A DNA stretch of 64,000 nt from RPRB01 sp035501615 (GCA_035501615.1 DATJVY010000012.1:62001-126000), one strand, 5' to 3'. Shown: positions 44,938 to 54,350, numbered from the stretch's first letter. Notes: generated by a model not told the origin, from the sequence alone. Numbers and translations: made by a program.

Positions 44938-46215
44938 ATGCGCGCTGCGCTCCCCCTCGCCCTCCTCGGGGTGCTGCTCACCGGCTTCACCCCCGAGGAC
45001 GAGGCGCTCGAACCCGCCACGCTCCCCGGGCCGCTCCTCGCGCCCGTGCCCGAGCCCGCGCCGGTCCTCGAGCCGACCCTCGCCGTGCCGAGCCGGGTGC
45101 GGGCGCCTCCGCTCGCGTCGGCGCGTCCGCTCGCCCCCGCGGATGACCTCCTCGCTCACGCCCGGCGCGACGGACCGCACTACGTGGTTCCGGGTCCCGA
45201 GGGCGAGGCGGCGCTCACGCTCCTTCCGCCGCTGCAAGAGGGCCTCACCCGCACCCTGGCCGAGTACCAGACGCCCTGGGCCGCGGTGGTGGTCCTCGAG
45301 CCGTCCACCGGGCGGGTCCTCGCCATGGTGGAGCACAGCGAGGCGGTGCCCGGGCTGCGGGGGCTGCCGGTCAAGGCGGTGTTCCCCGCCGCGAGCATCT
45401 TCAAGCTGGTCACCGCCAGCGCGCTGCTCGACGAGGGCGTCGGCCCCGACGACGAATCCTGCTACCACGGCGGGAAGCGTCGGGTGAGCGAGTCGCTCCT
45501 CGCGGACTCGAGCCGGGACCACCAGTGCCTGAGCCTCTCGGAGGCGCTCGGACGGAGCGCCAACGTCGTCTTCGCCAAGTTGACCCACCGCTACCTCGAC
45601 GCGGACAAGCTCCGCGCGGCCGCCGAGCTGTTCCGCTTCAACCGTCCCATTCCCTTCGCCATCCCCACCGAGCCGTCCCTGGCGGCGGTCCCCGACGAGC
45701 CGCTGGAGCTGGCGCGGACCGGGGCGGGATTCGGCGACGTGTTCCTCTCGCCGCTCCACGGGGCGCTCATCGCCTCGGTGGCGGCCAACGGCGGACTGTG
45801 GCGCGCGCCGATCCTCTTCGAGCGGGACCTCGCGACCTCCCCCGAGCCGGAGCGCATCCTCCCCGAGGAGCGGGCGGCGACGCTCACCGCGATGATGCAG
45901 GAGACGGTCACCCACGGGACAGCGCGGAAGTTCTTCCGGCTGCGCGAGCTCCGCGGCGCGGTGGGCAAGACCGGCTCGCTGGCCGATCGCAACCCGTTCC
46001 GCGACTACTCGTGGTTCGTCGGCTTCGCCCCCCGGGAGAACCCGCGGGTCGCGGTGGCGGCGGTGGTGGTGAACGAGCCCCGCTGGCGCATCCGCGCGCC
46101 CTGGCTCGCCCGCGAGGCGATGCGCCTCGGGCTGGATGCGCTGGGGGCGAGCTCCGAGCGCCGGCTGGCCGCGGTCAGCGCAGGTCGATCAGCCCCTGCT
46201 CCACGAAGCCCTTGA
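44938..46215 (+). CDS. Penicillin-binding protein, small class B-like transpeptidase
   Basis: 425 residues. A signal peptide (PLALLGVLLTGFTPE) and a Pro/Ala-rich linker precede the transpeptidase domain with S153-I-F-K156, SAN (GRSANVVFAKL) and KTGS (GAVGKTGSLADRN), all catalytic motifs intact. No glycosyltransferase or pedestal domain, so it is smaller than PBP2/PBP3. Acts in the periplasm on peptidoglycan. The 3' end overlaps the DUF4388 gene by 41 bases on the other strand. ATG 44938 has GGAGG seven bases upstream. Confidence 0.9.
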   Translation: MRAALPLALLGVLLTGFTPEDEALEPATLPGPLLAPVPEPAPVLEPTLAVPSRVRAPPLASARPLAPADDLLAHARRDGPHYVVPGPEGEAALTLLPPLQEGLTRTLAEYQTPWAAVVVLEPSTGRVLAMVEHSEAVPGLRGLPVKAVFPAASIFKLVTASALLDEGVGPDDESCYHGGKRRVSESLLADSSRDHQCLSLSEALGRSANVVFAKLTHRYLDADKLRAAAELFRFNRPIPFAIPTEPSLAAVPDEPLELARTGAGFGDVFLSPLHGALIASVAANGGLWRAPILFERDLATSPEPERILPEERAATLTAMMQETVTHGTARKFFRLRELRGAVGKTGSLADRNPFRDYSWFVGFAPRENPRVAVAAVVVNEPRWRIRAPWLAREAMRLGLDALGASSERRLAAVSAGRSAPAPRSP

Positions 46216-47308
46216 AGCAGCGAAGCGCGTCCAGCTCGTGGATGGGGGACACCTGGACGATGGCCTCCACGGTGCGCTGTCCGTCGATGCGCGACAGGAG
46301 GTAGCGCTCTGGCGCGCTGAGCGGCATGTCCCGGACGAGCCCGGGGCTGACCTTGAGATGCGGGACCTTGCCCCCGTGGACCAGCTCGGCCTTGAGCTGG
46401 TCGCCGAGCGCGGCCTCCGCCTGCCGGAGGAAATTGGCGGTGGTGGCCGAGGGCGACATCTCGTACGCCCGCCGAGCCAGCGCGGCGGCGTCGGCGATGT
46501 TGCCCGCGGAGTAGAAGGACTCGGCCGCGCGGAAGATCTCGTCCGCGCCCTGCTCGGAGCCGAGCACCTCGGGCACCGCGGTCGGGAGGGTCGGCGACTC
46601 GGTCGGGACCACCGCGATGGCGCCCAGCCGGTGAAGGGCGAAGAGCCTCTGGTAGAGGAAGAAGTCGGTGGAGTGGAGGGCCAGCACCATGTCGTCCACG
46701 GTGGCCCCGTCGTCGACGAGGGCGTAGAGCCGGTCGTCCAGGCTTCCTGGCTCGGGTGCTCCTGCGAGCTGCTCCCGGTCCAGCTTGAGCCGCACCCGCC
46801 CGGTGGGGAACACCTCGCGGATGGCGCGCCAGGCGGTCTGCCGGAGGTCGGCCTCCCGGTGGACGTCCAGCAGGTTCACGCTCACGTCCAGGCCCTGGAC
46901 GGGGGTCGGCGCCTCGCCGGGGGTGAAGGTGAAGCGGCCCTCCGGCCAGTCGAAGCAGCCGAGGAGCGCCTCGCGGAACTTCAGCGACAGGGCGTTCCGG
47001 ATGGCGTCCTCGGGAACCTTCCCCGAGTCGACGAGGATCTTCCCCAGCGCGACCTTGGTGGCCAGCTGCTGCTGGAAGGCCTCGGTGTACTCGTCCTCGG
47101 TGATCATCCCCATGTTCATCAGGAACTGGGCGAGGTACTCGCGCGGCGCGTTGCTCCCTGCCTGGATGACCGCCCCGTCGCGGATGACGACCTGGTGCCG
47201 CTCGTCGGACCGCTCCACGACCAGCGTGCCCGTCGCCTTCCTGTTCCCCAGGTAGGCCACGAGGTCCCGGAGAGGCATCGTCGCCAGATCGCCCAGCAAG
47301 CCGCGCAT
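46175..47308 (-). CDS. DUF4388 (PATAN-type) domain protein
   Basis: 377 residues. The start MRGLLGDLATMPLRDLVAYLGNRKATGTLVVERS is a typical DUF4388 domain, followed by a helical region, GCFDWPEGRFTFTPGE, and a TPR-like segment (ADEIFRAAESFYSAGNIADAAALARRAYEMSP). Such proteins are abundant in myxobacteria and often linked to signalling. ATG 47308 begins the domain; a longer frame from 47323 adds only five residues. It is divergent from the glutaredoxin-like gene. Confidence 0.87.
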   Translation of the reverse strand: MRGLLGDLATMPLRDLVAYLGNRKATGTLVVERSDERHQVVIRDGAVIQAGSNAPREYLAQFLMNMGMITEDEYTEAFQQQLATKVALGKILVDSGKVPEDAIRNALSLKFREALLGCFDWPEGRFTFTPGEAPTPVQGLDVSVNLLDVHREADLRQTAWRAIREVFPTGRVRLKLDREQLAGAPEPGSLDDRLYALVDDGATVDDMVLALHSTDFFLYQRLFALHRLGAIAVVPTESPTLPTAVPEVLGSEQGADEIFRAAESFYSAGNIADAAALARRAYEMSPSATTANFLRQAEAALGDQLKAELVHGGKVPHLKVSPGLVRDMPLSAPERYLLSRIDGQRTVEAIVQVSPIHELDALRCFKGFVEQGLIDLR

Positions 47309-47316
47309 GGGCGCTA

Positions 47317-47574
47317 GTGTCACAGGCGGTGACGGTCCGGATCTACATCAAACCCCGCTGCTCGCTGTGCGAGCTGGCCAGGGTCGCGATCGAGGAGATC
47401 CGGACCCGGGTGCCGTTTGCTCTGGAGGTCGTGGACATCCGGGACGCCGCTGACACCTGGGAGCGCTACCGACATGCGGTCCCCGTGGTCACCGTGGACG
47501 GCGAGGAGGTCTCCCGGCTGCGTCTGGACGCCGTCGCCTTCGAGTCACGGGTTCGTGGCACGAGCGTTGCCTGA
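47317..47574 (+). CDS. Glutaredoxin-like protein (DUF836 type)
   Basis: 85 residues, or 81 from GTG 47329. VRIYIKPRCSLCELARVAIEEI has a CSLC redox pair in a thioredoxin fold, and HAVPVVTVDGEEVSRLRLD holds the cis-Pro loop. These small proteins occur in many bacteria with unknown clients. Confidence 0.85.
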   Translation: MSQAVTVRIYIKPRCSLCELARVAIEEIRTRVPFALEVVDIRDAADTWERYRHAVPVVTVDGEEVSRLRLDAVAFESRVRGTSVA

Positions 47575-47658
47575 AGGGCCCCCGGCCCCCCTTCCCGGAG
47601 GGCCTGAAGCCTGAACTTCTGACGCTCGCGCCGGGAGAGCGTCCCTGGAAAAACGACG

Positions 47659-48573
47659 GTGCCCCTGCACGACCCACACATGCCCCGGGTCCTCGTGGTG
47701 GACGAGTCGGAGGCCGCCCGGACCCAGGTGGGTGAGGCCCTCCGGGGAGCGGGGCTGCACACCCTCGCGCTCGGGAAGGCCGAGGCCGCGGGCGCCCTGT
47801 GGAGCCTCTACCGGCCGCACGTCGTGCTGATGGCCGCGCACGCTCCCGCCTTCGCCTCGGTGGCCGTCGCCCGGCGGCTGCAGACGCAGTCGAGGGGAGC
47901 CGTTCCGTTCGTCTACCTCCTCGACGCGCCGGACCCGGAGGTCCGGCTCCACGTGCTTGAGCGCGGGCATGGGGTGGACGCGCTCTGCAAGCCGCTGGAC
48001 CTCCGCGAGCTCGTCGCGCGGGTCCGGGGGCTGCTCCGCCTGCGGGATGCCGTGCGCCGGGCAGTGCATCCTTCCGAGGACGAGACCGCTGCGCTTCGCG
48101 ATCGGCTCACCGGGACCTGGACCCGCCGCGCCATGCTCGCCTTCGTCGGCCAGGAGCTGCTTCGCTGCGAGCGCCACGGCGGTGGGTTCGGCCTGCTCGG
48201 CATGGAGCTCCAGGGCTTCCGGCAGTTCCGGCGCGCCTTCGGCCGCGGGATGGCCGACCGGCTGGTCCTCTACGCGAGCGCGGTGCTCCTGCGCGGCTGC
48301 CGCGAGTCGGACGCGGTGGCCCGCATCGCCGACGACCGGTTCGCGGTGCTGCTTCCGTCCACGCCGGAGGGAGGCCTCGCATGCCTCCGGGGGCGGCTGC
48401 TCGAGCGGTTCGAGCGCGCGCGGTTCCAGGTGGACGGACGCGTCGTGCGGACCGCGGTCTCGCTCGGCTGTGCGTCGTTCCCCGACCTCCAGGGGAACGC
48501 ACGCCGGCTCCTCGCCGAGGCCTTCCAGCGGGTGGCCCGCCCGGCGGCGGTGCCCACCCCGGTGCTCAGCTGA
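47659..48573 (+). CDS. REC-GGDEF protein with degenerate active sites
   Basis: 304 residues. The N-terminal 1-130 has the fold pattern of a receiver (PRVLVVDESEAARTQVGEALRGAG), but where the phosphorylated Asp should follow VVL is MAAHAP. The C-terminal part is GGDEF-like (DRLTGTWTRRAMLAFVGQELLRCERHGGGFGLLGMEL) with IADDRF in place of GGDEF. It probably does not make c-di-GMP; it may bind it or act by protein contact. An ATG at 47680 is an alternative start. The end overlaps the EVE gene by eight bases on the other strand. Confidence 0.8.
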   Translation: MPLHDPHMPRVLVVDESEAARTQVGEALRGAGLHTLALGKAEAAGALWSLYRPHVVLMAAHAPAFASVAVARRLQTQSRGAVPFVYLLDAPDPEVRLHVLERGHGVDALCKPLDLRELVARVRGLLRLRDAVRRAVHPSEDETAALRDRLTGTWTRRAMLAFVGQELLRCERHGGGFGLLGMELQGFRQFRRAFGRGMADRLVLYASAVLLRGCRESDAVARIADDRFAVLLPSTPEGGLACLRGRLLERFERARFQVDGRVVRTAVSLGCASFPDLQGNARRLLAEAFQRVARPAAVPTPVLS

Positions 48574-49030
48574 CGCGTCGCCCGCGTTTGGCGGCGGTGC
48601 ACCCCGGAGGCCCGGGCGTCGTCTCTCGTGAGAGGGCCAGCACCCGGGCGTAGTGGGCCGAAGTGGCCCGGACCACGCTCAGCCTGCCGCGGGTCAGCAG
48701 CGGGAAGTCGCGCAGGCGGGCGTCGGCGCGCATGCGCGCGAGGGTGACCGGGGCGGCGAGGGCCTCCACCGGCTCGAGCTCGACCGACGACCAGTCCTCG
48801 CCTGGAGCCGTGGGATCGGGGTGGGCCGCGCGAGAGACGCGGGCGATGCCCACGACCGCCTTGTCCTCGCCCGAGTGGTAGTAGAGACAGAGGTCGCCCA
48901 CCTCCATCGCGCGAAGGTTGTTGCGCGCCTCGAAGTTCCGGATGCCGGTCCACTCGGTGCGGTGGTCCGCCTGGAGCCGGGCGAAGGCGTACTCGGAGGG
49001 TTCGCTCTTGATGAGCCAGTGGGCGGGCAC
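48566..49030 (-). CDS. EVE-domain protein
   Basis: 154 residues. HWLIKSEPSEYAFARL ... TEWTGIRNFEARNNLRAMEVGDLCLYYHSGEDKAVVGIARV is the EVE (PUA-like) fold that reads modified bases. GTG 49030 begins the domain. The C-terminal tail is basic. Such proteins sometimes accompany modification-dependent defence, but no such neighbours are here. Confidence 0.88.
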   Translation of the reverse strand: MPAHWLIKSEPSEYAFARLQADHRTEWTGIRNFEARNNLRAMEVGDLCLYYHSGEDKAVVGIARVSRAAHPDPTAPGEDWSSVELEPVEALAAPVTLARMRADARLRDFPLLTRGRLSVVRATSAHYARVLALSRETTPGPPGCTAAKRGRRVS

Positions 49031-49124
49031 GGGCGCCCCGGAGACTAGCGCCGCGCGTGGGCGAGGGAAGCCCCCCGGGTGCCCGCTGCAGCCGGGGGTA
49101 CGTCCGCGCGTGGTGGAGCTGGCC

Positions 49125-49751
49125 CTAGCGACCGGTCCCGCTGCCGCCGGTGGCGGTGTTGCCCAGGTCACGGAGGATCTCGTCGGCGTGCTTCTTGTGC
49201 GTCTCCAGCTTGTCGCGCGCCGACTTCACCAGGTCGTAGACCCTGTCGTCTCTCGCCTTGAGGGAGGGAAGGGCTCCATCGAGATCGGCGAGCACCGTCC
49301 CGTGGCCCTCGGACATGGCCCGCATGTACTCCCGGTCGAACTGCCCTCCGGTGGCGGTGGCGAGCTGCCGGTCCGTGCTCTGCGTCATGTTGACGAGCTG
49401 GGTGCGCTTCTCGGTGGGGATGCTGCTGGGACCGAGCGTCAGCCCGTTCCGGCTGGCGAGGTCGTTGACCTGCTTGTCCAGGTCGCCGTGGTCCTTGACC
49501 ATGTCCTTCGCGTAGTCCTTGACCTTGCTGCTCGTCGCCTTGCTCTGCGCCAGCTGGCCGAGGCGGATCTCGTCCTGGTTGACCTGGTGGAGCAGCGAGA
49601 GCACGGCGGTGGGGGTCATCGCCATCGTGCTCATCGACGGGGCCGCGGTCGCGCCCGGGGGCGTCGAGACGGGGCCGGTGCTCCTGGTCTGGGCGAATGC
49701 CGCCGCGCCGGAGAGCATCGAGGCCAGCGCGAGCGTGTGGGTGAGCTTCAT
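49125..49751 (-). CDS. Secreted DUF4142 protein
   Basis: 208 residues with a signal peptide (HTLALASMLSGAAAFAQ, cleaved near residue 21). AVLSLLHQVNQDEIRLGQLAQSKATSSKVKDYAKDMVKDHGDLDKQVNDLA is a clear DUF4142 ferritin-like helix pair with the conserved HxDLD region. The tail is Gly/Thr-rich. GGAGGAA lies eight bases before the ATG. Periplasmic role unknown; relatives are stress-linked. Confidence 0.87.
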   Translation of the reverse strand: MKLTHTLALASMLSGAAAFAQTRSTGPVSTPPGATAAPSMSTMAMTPTAVLSLLHQVNQDEIRLGQLAQSKATSSKVKDYAKDMVKDHGDLDKQVNDLASRNGLTLGPSSIPTEKRTQLVNMTQSTDRQLATATGGQFDREYMRAMSEGHGTVLADLDGALPSLKARDDRVYDLVKSARDKLETHKKHADEILRDLGNTATGGSGTGR

Positions 49752-49881
49752 CGAGTCGTTCCTCCGTGGGTGGGTGACAGGGACCAATCTGCTGACCGTC
49801 CACCGTCGGGGGAACCCTCGGCCGCCGCACCTCTGGGCCACCGGGAGGCGGGAGGAGGACCGAGCGCCTGGAAGCGGGCCG

Positions 49882-50103
49882 CTACGCCCCGACCTTGGAC
49901 TCCGGAGCCGTCGCGGCACCGACCTCCGCCTGCCGCGCGCCCAGGAACGGATGGCCCAGCAGCTGGCTCGAGGCCATGAGCCCGATGCCCGCGAGACCGA
50001 GCGCCGCGGGCTCCGCGTACCCCCCGAGCAGCGCTCCGAGCACCGTCAGCGCCGCCCCTCCCAGCATGAACGAGACCACCGCCGCCACCGCCGCCTTCCA
50101 CAT
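49882..50103 (-). CDS. Small membrane protein
   Basis: 73 residues with two hydrophobic segments (AAVAAVVSFMLGGAALTVLGALL and AALGLAGIGLMASSQLL). No known family recognised. The ATG at 50103 follows a CCTACCTTGGCC region with a weak AGG site. Codon use is like the neighbours. It stands between the DUF4142 gene and the exopolysaccharide cluster. Confidence 0.55.
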   Translation of the reverse strand: MWKAAVAAVVSFMLGGAALTVLGALLGGYAEPAALGLAGIGLMASSQLLGHPFLGARQAEVGAATAPESKVGA

Positions 50104-50356
50104 GGCGGGCCAAGGTAGGAACCCCTCCCCCGCGCTGCAGGCACCACCGTCCGTGGCCGGGAGGGACTGTCGCCTGGGCGGACACTCGCCGGCCGCGCGC
50201 CCGTGGGCCGAGCGTGCCGCCGTCGCGCCACCACGCCGCCCGTCGCCCGGGCGGAACTTCTTACGGTTCGCGCGCCAGCCGGCCCGGACATCGTCGGACT
50301 TCCCGCGGGGTTGGAGCCTCCGGACCCTGGCACATCCGCTGCTACCCCCAGCGGGC
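50104..50356. other. Control region before the exopolysaccharide cluster
   Basis: About 250 bases between the divergent small membrane protein gene and the Wza-like gene. No clear sigma-70 boxes; a CTTCTTACGGTTCGC stretch near 50257-50271 is the only locally AT-rich piece and might hold a -10. Nothing else seen. Confidence 0.3.
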
Positions 50357-50941
50357 GTGCAGACGACATGCGCGGGAACGTGGGTCGGGAGCGTCCTCGT
50401 CGCGGGGCTGCTGCTCGCCGGCTGTGCCCACGAGCAGACGGTTCCGCCGGTGCCCACGGCGGAGGAGCCGTACCGGATCGGCAAGGAGGACGTGCTCGAC
50501 GTCTCGGTCTGGAGGGATCCCGACCTGTCACGGACGCTGCCGGTCCGCCCGGACGGCTTCATCACGCTCCCGATGGTGGGGGAGGTCCAGGCCGAGGGGC
50601 GGACCACCGTGGAGCTGGAGCAGGACATCGCCCGGCGGCTCGAGAAGTACATCCAGAGTCCCCGGGTCACGGTGATGGTCCGGGAGGTCAACAGCGCCCG
50701 CGTCTTCGTCACCGGCGAGGTGCAGAAGCCGGGGGCCTTCCCGCTCCGGGGGAACGTCACCGTCCTCCAGGCGGTGGCGATGGCGGGCGGCCTGACCGAG
50801 TTCGCCGACCGGAACGGGATGATGGTCATCCGGGCGAACAACGGCGCGCGGATCCCGGTGCGCTACTCGGACCTGGTGGACCCCCACGGCCAGGGGTCTG
50901 ACTTCCCGCTCCAGCCCGGCGACACCGTCGTCGTGCCCTGA
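50357..50941 (+). CDS. Polysaccharide export lipoprotein (Wza/EpsY-like)
   Basis: 194 residues. A signal with lipobox LLLAGC (Cys23) makes it an outer-membrane lipoprotein facing the periplasm. The Poly_export domain reads YRIGKEDVLDVSVWRDPDLSRTLPVRPDGFITLPMVGEV, then one SLBB domain VFVTGEVQKPGAFPLRGNVTVLQAVAMAGGL and LQPGDTVVVP. It is short, lacking the alpha-helical C-terminal pore of Wza, as in EpsY-like and GumB-like exporters. The following barrel gene may form the actual outer-membrane channel. Confidence 0.92.
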   Translation: MQTTCAGTWVGSVLVAGLLLAGCAHEQTVPPVPTAEEPYRIGKEDVLDVSVWRDPDLSRTLPVRPDGFITLPMVGEVQAEGRTTVELEQDIARRLEKYIQSPRVTVMVREVNSARVFVTGEVQKPGAFPLRGNVTVLQAVAMAGGLTEFADRNGMMVIRANNGARIPVRYSDLVDPHGQGSDFPLQPGDTVVVP

Positions 50942-50953
50942 GCGGATCGCGCC

Positions 50954-52177
50954 GTGAGCCTCGCGAGGAGAGCGCGACGACCGGTGTGGGGACCGGCGGC
51001 GGCCGGTATCGCCGCCGCGCTGGTCGCGCTCGCGCCGGCGGAGTCGCGAGGCCAGGTGCGGACCGAGCTCCGCGCCGAGCCCTCGGGGCCCGTGGAGCCC
51101 ATCCTCCGGCTGGGGATCGAGCAGCGGTACGACGACGACGTCCTCCTCAGCAGCAGCGAGAACGGGCCCGGCGCCTTCCTGACCAAGGTGATGCCGCAGG
51201 TCGGCCTCCGGCTGAACGAGCGCACCCTGCAGTTCGAGGGGTTCTACGAGCCGGACGTTCTGATCCGGACCGAGACCGGGGACGTGACCCTCGACCACCG
51301 GGCGGCGCTCGGCCTGCACACCGACCTCTCGCGCGAGGCGCACGTCGACGGCGTGGCGCAGTTCTGGGACACCACCGACCCGCTCTCGCTCCCGCGGCAG
51401 GGCCTGGCCCGGACGCTGGCCCGGACCCTCTACGGCATCGCCGAGATCGACTGGCGCCAGAAGCTCGCCCCCCGGTGGAGCCTCCTCGTCGGCTACCGGT
51501 TCGAGGGAGCCCGGGTGTACGAGACGGACCACCCGCCGGGGTTCCTCAACTCGCCCTCGGTGGGCATCGACTACCGGCTGACGCGCCGAGCGGACCTCGG
51601 CGTCGAGTACCGGCTGCAGCTGTTCAAGTTCGGAAGCAACGACGGTATCGCCCACAGCCCGGGACTGGTCTGGAAGTACCGGCTCAGCCGGTCGGCGAAC
51701 ATCCAGATCTCGGGCGGCGCGGCGTTCTACACGGAGCAGCAGAACCCGGAGAAGAACGGGGTCGTCCCGCGGTTCGAGGTGGATGTCTCCCAGCGAATCA
51801 CCCGGCGCTGGGACTGGATCTTCACCGTGGGACACGACCTCGTGGGCGCGAGCGGATTCAGCACGGCGGTGTGGGCGGACTACGCCAGCCTGACGCTCAG
51901 CTGGCAGCTGCTCGAGAAGCTACGGCTCTTCGGCTACGGCAGCTTCTTTCGAAACGGTCCCATGCCCAACGTGGGGGTGTTTCCGTTGACCGTGGACCAG
52001 GAGAAGGGAGTGGCGGCCGGGTACGGGGTCGGGGCAGGGGCGGAGTGGCGCTTCGACCGCCACGTCGCGCTCCAGGCGACCTACGACCGGCTCGACCAGG
52101 TGGGGAGCGTGGATCCCGCCCAGACCAACCTCACCCGGAACATCGTCGCCGCGCGGCTGACGGTGGATGCGTTCTGA
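50954..52177 (+). CDS. Outer-membrane beta-barrel protein (EpsX-like)
   Basis: 407 residues from GTG. A signal peptide (GIAAALVALAPAESRGQ) precedes about 370 residues of alternating hydrophobic strands, ending with VDAF, a C-terminal Phe typical of outer-membrane barrels. The pattern of strands and position between Wza-like and Wzz genes match myxobacterial EpsX, proposed to form the export pore. Starts 12 bases after the lipoprotein gene. Confidence 0.85.
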   Translation: MSLARRARRPVWGPAAAGIAAALVALAPAESRGQVRTELRAEPSGPVEPILRLGIEQRYDDDVLLSSSENGPGAFLTKVMPQVGLRLNERTLQFEGFYEPDVLIRTETGDVTLDHRAALGLHTDLSREAHVDGVAQFWDTTDPLSLPRQGLARTLARTLYGIAEIDWRQKLAPRWSLLVGYRFEGARVYETDHPPGFLNSPSVGIDYRLTRRADLGVEYRLQLFKFGSNDGIAHSPGLVWKYRLSRSANIQISGGAAFYTEQQNPEKNGVVPRFEVDVSQRITRRWDWIFTVGHDLVGASGFSTAVWADYASLTLSWQLLEKLRLFGYGSFFRNGPMPNVGVFPLTVDQEKGVAAGYGVGAGAEWRFDRHVALQATYDRLDQVGSVDPAQTNLTRNIVAARLTVDAF

Positions 52178-52187
52178 CGGAGAGACG

Positions 52188-53588
52188 ATGGATCGAGGAC
52201 TGACGGCAGACGACGTGGCGAGGGCGCTCACCCGGCGCCCGTGGCTGGTTGCGAGCGTCACCGCGCTGGTGCTGGCGCTGGGGAGCGCCTACGTCCTGAC
52301 CCGCCCCCGGGTCTGGAAGGCGACGGCGGTGGTGCGGGTCGAGCCGCAGCAGACCGACGCCCAGCTGGTGCAGCGGACGGTGGGCGACGTCGAGCCCCGG
52401 CTGCTCAGCCTTCGCCAGGCGATGCTCGGGGGGCCGGTGCTCGGCCGGGTGGTGGACGAGCTCAAGCTCTACCCGGATCTGGTCGCCCGCCGCGGAAAGG
52501 AGGCGGCCATCGAGCGGCTGCGCGAGGGCATCGACGTCAAGCCCACCTGGAACGCCTTCGAGGTCACGGCGGCCGCCGGCGAGCCGCGCCAGGCGGCGGA
52601 GATCGCCAACCTGATTCCCACCGTCTTTGCCCGCATCACCAACGAGGTGCGCGCCGCGCAGGCCGCGGACGCGACGCGGGTCTTCGACGCCCAGGTGAAG
52701 GAGCTGCAGAGCGCGGTGAACGACTGGCAGCAGAAGATCGTCGCCTTCAAGGTGGCCCACGTCGGCGAGCTCCCGGAGCAGCTGGAGGCCAACATGCGCC
52801 AGCTGGACCGGCTCGCGGGCGAGCTCCGGGCCCGGACCGAGCAGCTCCGGGCGGCGGACACCCGGCGCGGAGACCTCGTGCTGATGCGCAACGGAGGCGA
52901 CACCGAGGTGGGACGGGTCCAGGCCCAGGCGGACCAGCTGGAGCAGCAGCTGGCGGCGGCGAGGACCCAGTACACCGACGACCACCCCGAGGTGCTCCGC
53001 CTCTCGCGCGAGGTGAAGGCCGCGCGCGTCCGGATCGCCGAGGCCGACGCGCGGCTGGGCGCTCAGCGCGATGAGCGCGCGCGGGCGACCCGCGAGGTGG
53101 CTGCCATCCAGCGGGACGTCGACGGGCTCAAGCACGAGATGCAGACCTACCAGACGCGCCTCGATGCGACCCCGCGCTGGGCAGCCGAGCTCGCGGGCCT
53201 GGAGCGCGAGTACGACATCGCCCGGACCAAGTACCAGTCGGTGCTCGGGCGGAAGGTGGAGGCGGAGATCGCGCAGGACATCGAGGCGCGGAACGCGCCG
53301 CGCCTGTTCAGCCTGGTGAGCCCGGCGGCCCCGCCGGTGGTGCCCAGCAAGCCGGACCGCTTCGGCGGGATGATGGTCGTGCTGGTGGCAGCGATCGGCG
53401 CAGGGGTGCTCACCGGCGTGATGCGGGAGCTCCGCGACGAGACGATCCACGACGACCGCCAGCTGCGCGGCGAGCTGCCGTTCCCGGTCCTGGCCATCGT
53501 CCCGACGATGAACGGACGGACCGAGCGCCGGGTGCTCCTGCCGGCCAATCCCCTGCGGCCCCGGGCACAGCCCGACAGCCTCAACTGA
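52188..53588 (+). CDS. Chain-length determinant / Wzz-type co-polymerase
   Basis: 466 residues. An N-terminal membrane helix (PWLVASVTALVLALGSAYVL), the Wzz start ATAVVRVEP, a long periplasmic coiled coil (approximately 150-350), the GNVR-like LEREYDIARTKYQSVLGRKVEAEIAQ, PAAPPVVPSKPDR and a second helix (GGMMVVLVAAIGAGVLTGVM). The kinase is a separate downstream gene, as in CpsC/CpsD pairs. ATG 52188 has GGAGA six bases upstream. Confidence 0.93.
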   Translation: MDRGLTADDVARALTRRPWLVASVTALVLALGSAYVLTRPRVWKATAVVRVEPQQTDAQLVQRTVGDVEPRLLSLRQAMLGGPVLGRVVDELKLYPDLVARRGKEAAIERLREGIDVKPTWNAFEVTAAAGEPRQAAEIANLIPTVFARITNEVRAAQAADATRVFDAQVKELQSAVNDWQQKIVAFKVAHVGELPEQLEANMRQLDRLAGELRARTEQLRAADTRRGDLVLMRNGGDTEVGRVQAQADQLEQQLAAARTQYTDDHPEVLRLSREVKAARVRIAEADARLGAQRDERARATREVAAIQRDVDGLKHEMQTYQTRLDATPRWAAELAGLEREYDIARTKYQSVLGRKVEAEIAQDIEARNAPRLFSLVSPAAPPVVPSKPDRFGGMMVVLVAAIGAGVLTGVMRELRDETIHDDRQLRGELPFPVLAIVPTMNGRTERRVLLPANPLRPRAQPDSLN

Positions 53589-53600
53589 GGACCGACCACC

Positions 53601-54350
53601 GTGATGCCAGAGAACGAGACGAGGGACGAGGGCCGCTCCGACAACTTCCTGCACCGTGCCGACGGTACGTCCGTGACCCAGGCCCCGGTGAACGACCGGG
53701 TGGTGTCCCTCACCGCGCCTGGCTCGGTGGCCGCCGAGCAGTACCGCTCGCTGTATTACCGGCTGGAGCGACTCCGGGATGCGCGCCCGATGCGGCTGGT
53801 GGCCTTCACCTCCGCGCTCCCGGGCGAGGGGAAGACGGTCACCGCGGTGAACCTCGCGCTGACCTCGGCGCGGGCCAACCCCGACCGGCGGATCCTCCTG
53901 GTCGACGCCGACCTGCGGCGGGGGCAGGTGGCGGAGCTCCTGGCGTTTCGGGCACGGCCCGGGCTGTCCGAGCTGCTGCAGGGGGACGCCGAGCTGCGCG
54001 AGGTGGTGCGGCGGTTCAAGGCCAACCGGCTGGCGGTCATCCCCTCCGGTCAGGCGGCGGAGGAACCGACGCAGCTGCTGGCCAGCTCGCGGATGAAGGA
54101 GCTGCTCCGCGCCGTGCGCGAGGGGTTCGACGAGGTCTACCTGGATCTCCCGCCGACGCTTCCGTTCGCCGACGCGTCGATCCTCGGCACACTGTCCGAC
54201 GCGGTGGTCCTGGTCATCCGCGCCAATGCCACGGCGGGCAAGCACGTCCACCAGGCGCTCGAGCACCTGGCCGGGGCGAGCGTGGTGGGGTGCGTGCTGA
54301 ACGGAGCTGCTCTGGCGAGCGCTCCCTACTTGAAGTCGTACCTGCGGTGA
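53601..54350 (+). CDS. BY-type tyrosine kinase (CpsD/CapB-like)
   Basis: 249 residues. Walker A SALPGEGKT at 71-79, Walker A' ILLVDADLRRG at 98-108, Walker B-like VYLDLPPTL. The C-terminus has only two tyrosines (PYLKSYLR) rather than a Tyr cluster. It is cytosolic and would pair with the Wzz-like protein 12 bases upstream to control polymer length. GTG 53601 and ATG 53604 are both possible starts. Confidence 0.9.
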   Translation: MMPENETRDEGRSDNFLHRADGTSVTQAPVNDRVVSLTAPGSVAAEQYRSLYYRLERLRDARPMRLVAFTSALPGEGKTVTAVNLALTSARANPDRRILLVDADLRRGQVAELLAFRARPGLSELLQGDAELREVVRRFKANRLAVIPSGQAAEEPTQLLASSRMKELLRAVREGFDEVYLDLPPTLPFADASILGTLSDAVVLVIRANATAGKHVHQALEHLAGASVVGCVLNGAALASAPYLKSYLR

